From NCBI GenBank assembly GCA_011682595.1, contig JAACEH010000115.1, forward strand, positions 1 to 12,908: DNA of 12,908 bases, read 5' to 3'. A model generated the notes under the pieces. The model made no database searches and was not told the DNA's origin. It saw only the letters and a list, made by a program, of their open reading frames with translations. The DNA comes from Anaerolineaceae bacterium (GTDB taxonomy: Bacteria; Planctomycetota; Phycisphaerae; FEN-1346; JAACEH01). The position numbers were made by a program, and so were the translations under genes. Shown piece after piece: positions 7,886 to 12,908 of this stretch (the first letter of the stretch is position 1; every line of letters starts with the position of its first letter).

Positions 7886-8578
7886 TCAATCGGCGAAGCG
7901 AAACCGCAGGATGTGCCACACTGCGGCCAGGCCGTCGCGCCAGGTAATCTTCTTGCCCTCGGCATAGGTGCGGCCGTCGTAGGTGATGGCCACCTCGTAG
8001 ACCCGCCACTTGCCGCGGGCCACCTTTTGCACCAGTTCCGGCTCGACGCCGAAGCGGCTGCTGCGGATGCGGAACGACTGAACGACTTCGCGGCGGAAGA
8101 CCTTGTAGCCGGCCTCCATGTCCGTCAGGTTCAGCCCCGTCATGCAGTTCGACAGCAGCGTCAGCAGCCGGTTGCCCACGTAGTGCCGGAAGTACAGCAC
8201 CCGGTGGACGTCGCCGATGAAGCGGCTGCCGATGACCACGTCGGCCCGGCCGCTGAGGATCGGCCCCAGCAGGCGCGGGTAGTCGGCTGGGTCGTACTCC
8301 AGGTCGGCGTCCTGGACCAGCACCACCTCGCCCGTCGCGGCGGCAAAACCGGTCCGCAGGGCGGCGCCCTTGCCGCCGTTGCGCTGGTGCCGCAGGACGC
8401 GAACCCGCTGGTCCTCGGCGGCCAGGCGATCCAGGATGGCCGCCGAATCGTCCGTCGAGGCGTCATCAACCGCGATCAGCTCAATCTCCTCGTCCAGCGG
8501 GGCCTCCAATACGCGGCGCACCGCCTTGGCCAGAGTGGCGGCCTCGTTGAAAACCGGCATGACCACCGATACCTTCAC
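7886..8578 (-). CDS. Family 2 glycosyltransferase, dolichol-phosphate-mannose-synthase-like
   Basis: This 230-residue protein is a GT-A-fold family 2 glycosyltransferase that should move a sugar from a nucleotide donor to a lipid phosphate or similar acceptor at the inner face of the membrane. Seen are the N-terminal strand [10 protein letters not shown] (4-13), the nucleotide-site VDDAS (37-41), [10 protein letters not shown] (69-78), the metal-binding DAD (90-92) in QDADLEYDP, the IGSRF strand (116-120), and the [14 protein letters not shown] segment (152-165) typical of DPM1-like enzymes. There are no C-terminal membrane helices, so it is the short soluble form. The start is a GTG at 8578 with a purine-rich AAGGGGG 11 bases upstream. 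It heads the his operon, 37 bases before hisD. Nothing links it chemically to histidine, so shared transcription may be incidental. Donor and acceptor are unknown. Confidence 0.9.
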   Translation of the reverse strand: MKVSVVMPVFNEAATLAKAVRRVLEAPLDEEIELIAVDDASTDDSAAILDRLAAEDQRVRVLRHQRNGGKGAALRTGFAAATGEVVLVQDADLEYDPADYPRLLGPILSGRADVVIGSRFIGDVHRVLYFRHYVGNRLLTLLSNCMTGLNLTDMEAGYKVFRREVVQSFRIRSSRFGVEPELVQKVARGKWRVYEVAITYDGRTYAEGKKITWRDGLAAVWHILRFRFAD

Positions 8579-8620
8579 AGTCTCACCGTCCCCCTTGCCT
8601 GGCCAGAAGCGAACCCACAG

Positions 8621-8648
8621 ATTATAGCGGCAGGACGAGAATCTGCAA
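8621..8648 (-). promoter_or_regulatory. Promoter for the glycosyltransferase-his operon
   Basis: On the minus strand a perfect TATAAT (8621-8626) follows TTGCAG (8643-8648) after 16 bases. The -35 element is poor, the -10 exact. Transcription would begin near 8614, about 35 bases before the GTG at 8578. This leaves no room for a his leader-peptide attenuator. Confidence 0.45.
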
Positions 8649-8786
8649 CCAGTGCCCGCTCGGGCGGAAAGGGTTTTCGAGGACGAGTTGGCGCTGGCGG
8701 GTGGGCGCCACGGTCTGACCGAAGGTCAGGCCGTGATTATCTTCCCCCGACAGAATCGGGGTCATGGCCTGGCTGCGCCGGACCAT
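8622..8786 (-). CDS. Possible small protein of 54 residues, uncertain
   Basis: A minus-strand frame from ATG 8786 (or the in-frame ATG 8765, giving 47 residues) to the TAA at 8622. AGGTGG lies 9 bases before ATG 8786. From residue 8 on, codon choice looks like that of the real genes: G or C at most third positions, common codons, and a balanced composition with Trp, Phe, Asn, Glu and Gln. Codons above 8786 look non-coding. It would precede the glycosyltransferase by 43 bases, in the same direction. Against it: part of it (the HGLTFGQTV segment) is an inverted repeat, and its stop codon lies inside the perfect TATAAT of the operon promoter. No family or membrane segment is recognised. It could also be a gene remnant or chance. 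Confidence 0.25.
   Translation of the reverse strand: MVRRSQAMTPILSGEDNHGLTFGQTVAPTRQRQLVLENPFRPSGHWLQILVLPL
8709..8735 (+). repeat. 12-bp inverted repeat with 3-base loop
   Basis: The arms 8709-8720 and 8724-8735 pair over 12 positions around the loop GAA. The single imperfect pair (T8714 with G8730) is a U-G wobble if the plus strand is RNA and an A-C mismatch on the minus strand, so plus-strand RNA would fold better. A second stem, CCCCGA/TCGGGG around CAGAA (8745-8761), follows 9 bases later. No T tract follows either stem. Role unknown. Confidence 0.6.
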
Positions 8787-8887
8787 GGCGCCCCGCCACC
8801 TGCAAACGTGACGTGCACCCCTGCCTTGGGGGGGGGCTCGCAACCCGAAGGCCCGCTATCAGGCGGGGGGCCAACGGTGGGAGAGGG

Positions 8888-8928
8888 AAAAAAGGAAGCC
8901 CGGGCCTACTTCAGCTCCCCGGCCCGGG
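8888..8928 (-). terminator. Intrinsic terminator overlapping the end of the secreted-protein gene
   Basis: On the minus strand CCCGGGCC (8921-8928) pairs over 8 bp with GGCCCGGG (8899-8906) around a 14-base loop. A 5-base CTTCC then leads to six T residues (8888-8893). The loop and stem contain the last codons and the TAG stop (8906-8908). The short gap before the T run is slightly longer than ideal. Confidence 0.55.
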
Positions 8929-10282
8929 GCATGGGCTTCATCTCGGACGGCTTGCGGGGCGCCTTGTAGCCGGATCCGGTGACCTTGAACTCCAGAGACT
9001 TCAGAAAATCGCGGTTGCTCTTCTTCTTGAGAAACTTCGTCCGGGCTTCCAGGTAGATCTGCTTGCCGCCCCTGGCTTTCGGCAGCGTTACGAACTTGCC
9101 GGCAATCCAGCCGTTGGCCACCGGTCCGCCTTGCCACGAATGATTGACATTCTTGACTCGTTCATTCTGGCGGGCGCCGGTGTAAATGAACTCGGCGACC
9201 TTTTCGCTGAACGGAGCCAGGGCGCCGCACATGTAGCGGCCCTGCATGTACTTGTCGCTGGTCGTGCCGTCGCAGCGGGCCCAGCGGGGGTTGTCCAGGC
9301 TGCCGTTCCAGACCATTTTGAGTTGGGTTTTCAGGAAGCGCTCCAGGTCGGTCTTGTCGAACACCACGCCGTGCTGATAGAGTACGACGGCCTGGGTCAG
9401 GGTGCTGGAATAATAGCTGCCCTTATGCTCGACGCCGATCCAGTGTTTCCACTTGTTCGAAGCCCCGGGCAGCACGTCCCACTGGCCGGCCGGGTCCCAG
9501 TAGTTCCATTCGTAGTGACCGTTCTTCAGGGTCAGGCTGCGCTTGTATCGCGTGCCGAGTTTGACGGCCATCCGCATGAGCTCGTCGTCGCCGGTCGCCC
9601 GGTACAGGCTGAGCAGGCCGCGGATGATAATCGAATGCTTGTTGTGCGGCTGGGTCAGGTTGCCCTTGCTCGCCTCGAGTCCCCGGTGCGTGCGATAGAT
9701 GGCCCCGTACTTGCCGAGATCCGTGTAGTTGCCGCGGGCGGTCCACTTCCTGACCAGGTGATTTGCGGCCAGATCGGCATATGCCTTTCGCTGCGTGGCA
9801 TACTTGCTGGTCAAAGCGGGGTCTGCAGCCGTCAACTCCAGGAACCGTCCCAACAGATCCGCCGCCCGGAAGCTATTGATGATGACGTCAACCTTCTTGT
9901 CCGGGTCGTTCGGATCCTGGAAACCCTTCAAGGCCTTACCGTACCAACCGAGGTAACCGTCCTGGCCCTTGGTCATGGCCCCCCGAAGGTTCTCGAAGGC
10001 CGTGACAAATACGTCCAGGTACTTCGCATCGCCGGTCACCTCGTAGGCCGTCAGGGGCATGCTTACCTGCGGCAGCAGCCGCCAGGTGATTCCCTCGCAC
10101 TCCTCGGCCGCCATTTTCCTGGAGGCTGCGGCGCTGACATTTCGCGGCATGTTCATGGCCTGTTTGAGGAAACCCTCGACGATCTGCTTGTCTTTGGGGT
10201 CGCTGATCGTGGGGGCCTGGGCGGCGCTCAGATGGCCCGCAAAAAACGTTCCGACGATAAGGATTGCCGTTACCAGTTTCAT
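8906..10282 (-). CDS. Secreted protein of unknown function, probably all-helical
   Basis: A 458-residue protein with a clear signal peptide: Met-Lys-Leu start, hydrophobic core (about 4-16), and a small-residue cleavage region near LSAAQA (18-23), so it is exported. The mature part is mainly predicted helix with aromatic turns such as GYLGWYGKAL, HNKHSIIIRGLLSLYRATGDD, EWNYWDP and GSYYSSTLTQAVVLYQ. Repeated helical hairpins with conserved aromatic and acidic residues resemble the (alpha/alpha) toroids of carbohydrate-active enzymes (glycosidases, polysaccharide lyases, epimerases). I cannot assign a family, so sugar-related function is inference only. The C-terminus (about 385-458) is Lys/Pro-rich and looks like a small extra domain. 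The ATG at 10282 follows GGAGG at 8 bases. It is divergent from the DUF3604 gene (203-base gap) and has its own terminator, so it is probably a single-gene unit. Confidence 0.85.
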   Translation of the reverse strand: MKLVTAILIVGTFFAGHLSAAQAPTISDPKDKQIVEGFLKQAMNMPRNVSAAASRKMAAEECEGITWRLLPQVSMPLTAYEVTGDAKYLDVFVTAFENLRGAMTKGQDGYLGWYGKALKGFQDPNDPDKKVDVIINSFRAADLLGRFLELTAADPALTSKYATQRKAYADLAANHLVRKWTARGNYTDLGKYGAIYRTHRGLEASKGNLTQPHNKHSIIIRGLLSLYRATGDDELMRMAVKLGTRYKRSLTLKNGHYEWNYWDPAGQWDVLPGASNKWKHWIGVEHKGSYYSSTLTQAVVLYQHGVVFDKTDLERFLKTQLKMVWNGSLDNPRWARCDGTTSDKYMQGRYMCGALAPFSEKVAEFIYTGARQNERVKNVNHSWQGGPVANGWIAGKFVTLPKARGGKQIYLEARTKFLKKKSNRDFLKSLEFKVTGSGYKAPRKPSEMKPMPRAGELK

Positions 10283-10290
10283 TCTGTCTT

Positions 10291-10295
10291 CCTCC
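10291..10295 (-). promoter_or_regulatory. Shine-Dalgarno site of the secreted-protein gene
   Basis: GGAGG on the minus strand lies 8 bases before the ATG at 10282, supporting that start and hence the signal peptide. Confidence 0.75.
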
Positions 10296-10413
10296 GTATT
10301 GGGGCTGCGTATCCGACGTAGCCGATTATCGGTTAAATGCGCACCTGCCGGTATCGTTGCGTAAGAAACTATAGTGACAGGTTTTTTTGTTTTTTCGCCG
10401 CGGACCTGTACCG

Positions 10414-10441
10414 TTGACGGGATTCCTGAAACGGCTACAAT
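10414..10441 (+). promoter_or_regulatory. Promoter for the DUF3604 gene
   Basis: TTGACG (10414-10419), 16 bases, then TACAAT (10436-10441): each hexamer matches consensus at five of six positions. Transcription would start near 10448, about 38 bases before the ATG at 10486. It also argues against the upstream TTG at 10387 as a start, since that lies before the promoter. Confidence 0.6.
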
Positions 10442-10485
10442 CGCTCGTCTTGCCGTTTTTCGGCATTCTGCACGAGAGGGTAGCC

Positions 10486-12708
10486 ATGGACTTTGCAGCC
10501 AATATCCGCAACCAGCCGTGCCCGGTGGACCCCACCTGGCTGGGCCGGGCCACGATCTCGCCGGCCGGGAGCTTTCCGGTTGGGGCCACGGGGACGTGGA
10601 CCATCAGCTACCAGGTCGGCCGCTACGGCCTCGACGACAGCGGGGCCATCATCGTGGTCCGCCGCATCGACGACGGCTCGTGCCCCCAGACCGACGACCC
10701 GGCGGCCCCCGGCTATGTGACCGCGACGACCGACGGCCGGGCGATCCTGGAGGTCGGTTGCCGGGACCACTTCTGGGTGCGGCCGTGGCGGGGCTCGATC
10801 ATTGTCACCGTTCGCGACGGTTCGCTGGCCGAAGGCGACACCATCACCGTCACCCTGGGCGACACCTCCGGCGGGTCGAGCGGCTGGCGCTTGCAGAGTT
10901 TCCCGGAGGTCCGTCATCGCTTCGGCGTCCTGGTCGACGCCTTCGGAACCGGTGAGTTCTATTGGCTGCGCGAACCGCCGGCGGTCGAAATTGTGCCCGA
11001 CGCCCCGGCCAACATCGAAGTCGTGCTGCCCAGTCTCGTTGAAGTCGGTCAGCCGGTTTGCGGGCATGTCCGTGTCCGCGACCGCCACGGCAATCCCGTT
11101 CGGCAGCGAGTGGGCGAGGCAACACTGCGCTGTGAAGGGGAGGTCGATGGCCTGCCGTTGACCGTGGCTGTCGACGACGGCGTGGTCGCCTTCACGGCGC
11201 TGAGTTTCAAGTCGCCGGGCACCTATTGGCTGACCGTAACCTGCGGTGACCTGGTCGGGCGGAGCAACCCGCTGCATGTTCTGGGGCAAGGTGAACGTCC
11301 GGCCAGGCTCTACTGGGGCGACATGCACGGCCAGACCGAAGAGACCGTCGGCACCGGAACGGTCGAGCAGTACTTCCACTTCGCCCGCCACCGGGCTCTG
11401 ATGGACGTCGGCTCGTGGCAGGGCAACGATTTCCAGATCACCGACGCCCTGTGGCAGGAGGTGCAGAAACAGACGGCCGCCATCAACGAGCCCGGCAGGT
11501 TCGTCAGCTTCCTGGGCTACGAATGGTCGGGCCTGACGCCTGCCGGCGGCGACCACAACATCTATTTCCTCGGCGACCAGGCACAGATTCACCGCAGCAG
11601 CCATTGGCAGGTTCACGACGGCTCCGACCCGGCGACCGACCGCTATCCGCTCGGCGAACTGTTCCGCAAGTTCGAGGGCCGCGACGACGTGCTGATCGTC
11701 TCGCACGTCGGCGGGCACGCCAACTTCGACTTCGCGAGCGATGAGTTTCCGAACCTGGTCGAGATTCATTCGCACCACGGCACCTTCGAATGGATAGCCG
11801 AGGAGGCCATGCGACGGGGCCTGTGCGTCGGCTTCGTCGGACAGAGCGACGACCATACCTGCCGGCCGGGTCTCTCGGGGCCGCTGCAGACGCTCGACCC
11901 GAAGTTCGTCACCTTCGACGTCTGCGGCGGGTACACCGGCATCTACGCCGACCAACTGACTCGCCGGTCCATCTGGCGAGCCCTGAAAGACCGCCACTGT
12001 TACGCGACGACCGGGCGGCGAATTGTCCTGGGGCTGCGTTGCGGCCAGGCCATGATGGGCGACATCATCGAACGACCGGCCGGCGGAAAGGTCGAACTCG
12101 ACCTTGAAGCGATCGCCGACGGCGGGCCGATAGTCGACCTGGAGATCCGCCGCGGTTCGCAGGTCGTCTACCGTCACCGCTGGCCCGAGGACGTCGACTC
12201 CGAGTGGCTTCGCCTGGAGTGGTCCGGCGTAAGGATTCGCAGTCGCCGGAAAACAACCACCTGGACGGGCCGCCTGGTTGTTAAGGGAGCGACGATCGAG
12301 GAGTTCCGCCCCTGCGGCTTTGGCCGGGAAGGCCAGGGCGTGAGGCGCACCGGCGACCGGGAGCTGGCCGTCCGCTCGACCACCTCGGGCAACTTGCACG
12401 GCCTCCTGCTGCGGCTCAGCGACAAGAGGGCACGGCTAACTTTCGAGTCGGCCCAGGGCGAGTTCACCTTCAATGCCGCCGAGATCGGACCCGGCGGGCA
12501 AGTCTTTCCCTGCGGCGGCGTGAACCAGCAGTTCCGCGTGTCGCGATTTGCTCCCCAGGCCCGCGGCGGCGAGCTTCGCCTCCGCTGGACCGACGCGCCG
12601 AGTGAGGCGGGGCGACATGCTTACTGGGTCAAAGTGGTCCAGGCCGACGGCCACATGGCCTGGTCGAGCCCGCTTTTTGTTGACATGTCGGACGCCGGCC
12701 GCCTATAA
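10486..12708 (+). CDS. DUF3604 family, PHP-like metal-dependent protein
   Basis: A 740-residue protein without a signal peptide or membrane segment, so probably cytoplasmic. The N-terminal 270 residues are beta-rich, with an Ig-like module (about 175-265) ending in PGTYWLTVTCGD. The DUF3604 core follows (about 275-520) with PHP-like metal motifs: GDMHGQTEE (278-286, Asp279 and His281), GGDHNIYF (354-361), SHVGGHANFDF (406-416), EIHSHHGTFEW (426-436) and QSDDHTCRPG (453-462). The C-terminal 220 residues form another beta-rich domain. PHP-type proteins hydrolyse phosphoester or related bonds, but DUF3604 members have no settled substrate, so a hydrolase role is inference. The ATG at 10486 is chosen over the TTG at 10387 because a GAGAGGG site lies 5 bases upstream and the promoter sits between the two. 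The stop codon lies inside the -10 box of the tRNA promoter. Confidence 0.88.
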   Translation: MDFAANIRNQPCPVDPTWLGRATISPAGSFPVGATGTWTISYQVGRYGLDDSGAIIVVRRIDDGSCPQTDDPAAPGYVTATTDGRAILEVGCRDHFWVRPWRGSIIVTVRDGSLAEGDTITVTLGDTSGGSSGWRLQSFPEVRHRFGVLVDAFGTGEFYWLREPPAVEIVPDAPANIEVVLPSLVEVGQPVCGHVRVRDRHGNPVRQRVGEATLRCEGEVDGLPLTVAVDDGVVAFTALSFKSPGTYWLTVTCGDLVGRSNPLHVLGQGERPARLYWGDMHGQTEETVGTGTVEQYFHFARHRALMDVGSWQGNDFQITDALWQEVQKQTAAINEPGRFVSFLGYEWSGLTPAGGDHNIYFLGDQAQIHRSSHWQVHDGSDPATDRYPLGELFRKFEGRDDVLIVSHVGGHANFDFASDEFPNLVEIHSHHGTFEWIAEEAMRRGLCVGFVGQSDDHTCRPGLSGPLQTLDPKFVTFDVCGGYTGIYADQLTRRSIWRALKDRHCYATTGRRIVLGLRCGQAMMGDIIERPAGGKVELDLEAIADGGPIVDLEIRRGSQVVYRHRWPEDVDSEWLRLEWSGVRIRSRRKTTTWTGRLVVKGATIEEFRPCGFGREGQGVRRTGDRELAVRSTTSGNLHGLLLRLSDKRARLTFESAQGEFTFNAAEIGPGGQVFPCGGVNQQFRVSRFAPQARGGELRLRWTDAPSEAGRHAYWVKVVQADGHMAWSSPLFVDMSDAGRL

Positions 12709-12709
12709 T
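12680..12709 (+). promoter_or_regulatory. Consensus promoter for tRNA-Arg/tRNA-Lys inside a coding end
   Basis: A perfect TTGACA (12680-12685) and a perfect TATAAT (12704-12709) stand 18 bases apart. Both lie in the last codons of the DUF3604 gene, and its TAA stop (12706-12708) is part of the -10 box. Transcription should begin near 12717, about 25 bases before tRNA-Arg. Confidence 0.75.
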
Positions 12710-12741
12710 GCCCAGCCTGAGGGGAGCACGAAGTATGACCA

Positions 12742-12818
12742 GCGCCCGTAGCTCAATTGGATAGAGTGCTGGGCTTCGAACCCAGTGGTTGCAGGTTCGA
12801 GTCCTGCCGGGCGCGCCA
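12742..12818 (+). tRNA. tRNA-Arg(UCG)
   Basis: Acceptor stem GCGCCCG pairs with CGGGCGC (12808-12814), then a G discriminator and encoded CCA (12816-12818). The anticodon stem CTGGG/CCCAG carries loop CTTCGAA with anticodon TCG (12776-12778), reading CGA and, by wobble, CGG. The T arm has GTTCGAGTC. It is 14 bases before tRNA-Lys, so the two are probably one transcript. Confidence 0.96.
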
Positions 12819-12832
12819 GAAATCGAAGCGAT

Positions 12833-12908
<76 letters not shown>

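Larger units (their letters stand above)
8579..8905. other. Structured spacer between the secreted-protein gene and the his operon
   Basis: This 327-base gap holds no firm gene. It contains the operon promoter (8621-8648), a possible small ORF (8622-8786) and the T tract and half-stem of the upstream gene's terminator. It also has an unusual density of short inverted repeats, at 8690-8709, 8709-8735, 8745-8761 and 8852-8867, and runs of nine G (8828-8836) and six G (8865-8870). I do not recognise a known riboswitch or ncRNA family. Confidence 0.6.
10283..10485. promoter_or_regulatory. Divergent control region with palindromes and a T-rich tract
   Basis: This 203-base gap separates two divergent starts. 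It holds the palindrome CCGAT-T-ATCGG (10322-10332), the 8-bp palindrome ACTATAGT (10368-10375), and a T-rich tract of seven T, G, six T (10382-10395) that could be an UP-like element. Minus-strand -10 candidates GATAAT (10325-10330) and TATAGT (10368-10373) lack good -35 partners. The palindromes could be operators, but no regulator is encoded nearby. Confidence 0.35.

Noticed and set aside
6553..7947. A 464-codon plus-strand open frame opposite hisD
   Set aside because: hisD has all its catalytic and zinc residues. The opposite frame has none of its own features.
8579..8620. A his leader-peptide attenuator before the operon
   Set aside because: No short frame with a run of histidine codons is present, and the leader from the predicted start is only about 35 bases.
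7832..10321. An 829-codon plus-strand open frame across the glycosyltransferase, the spacer and the secreted-protein gene
   Set aside because: It runs opposite two well-supported genes and through a promoter and terminator. Its composition is that of complement-strand GC bias.
10435..12399. A 654-codon minus-strand open frame opposite the DUF3604 gene
   Set aside because: It is a shadow of the DUF3604 coding frame, whose PHP-like motifs are unmistakable. No start signal or family is visible.

Overview
The window is GC-rich bacterial chromosome, with G/C favoured at third codon positions and long spurious antisense reading frames as a result. It is ordinary in layout: seven clear protein genes, three tRNA genes and short regulatory spacers. 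No insertion sequence, phage gene, CRISPR array or rRNA is visible. The gene set suggests Planctomycetota, perhaps the class Phycisphaerae. The pointers are a LysM/L,D-transpeptidase followed by a giant membrane-anchored coiled-coil protein, a DUF3604-type PHP-like protein, and a secreted helical protein beside it. This placement is inference from protein character, not a search.

Layout. A tRNA-Ser(GCU) gene on the minus strand (3-96) opens the window, with a good sigma-70-type promoter behind it. A two-gene plus-strand unit follows: a membrane-anchored LysM/YkuD L,D-transpeptidase (407-1498) and a 1089-residue membrane/coiled-coil protein (1513-4782), 14 bases apart. A short GC hairpin separates this unit from a convergent minus-strand histidine operon. 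In transcription order the operon is a family 2 glycosyltransferase (8578-7886), hisD (7848-6517), hisC (6492-5448) and hisB (5428-4832). hisC carries an apparent frameshift near its 3' end. It moves the last 36 or so codons, including a conserved Arg motif, into another frame.

Upstream of the operon is a 327-base spacer (8579-8905) rich in short inverted repeats. It holds a perfect TATAAT box and a possible 54-codon small ORF. Beyond it a secreted protein of unknown function (10282-8906, minus strand) ends in an intrinsic terminator that overlaps its stop codon. It is divergent from a cytoplasmic DUF3604/PHP-like protein (10486-12708, plus strand). The last bases of that gene contain a consensus TTGACA/TATAAT promoter for two tRNA genes, tRNA-Arg(UCG) and tRNA-Lys(CUU). 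The tRNA-Lys ends at the last base of the window.

How the genes work together. hisD, hisC and hisB encode late and middle steps of histidine synthesis: HisB makes imidazole-acetol phosphate, HisC transaminates it, and HisD oxidises histidinol to histidine. The glycosyltransferase at the head of the operon is probably co-transcribed but not functionally tied to histidine. The transpeptidase suggests peptidoglycan remodelling. The giant protein behind it may be an envelope scaffold, but its function is unknown. I did not find a clearly new multi-gene system. The items most worth checking are the hisC frameshift, the structured spacer with its small ORF, the tRNA promoter inside a coding end, and the unknown secreted protein.
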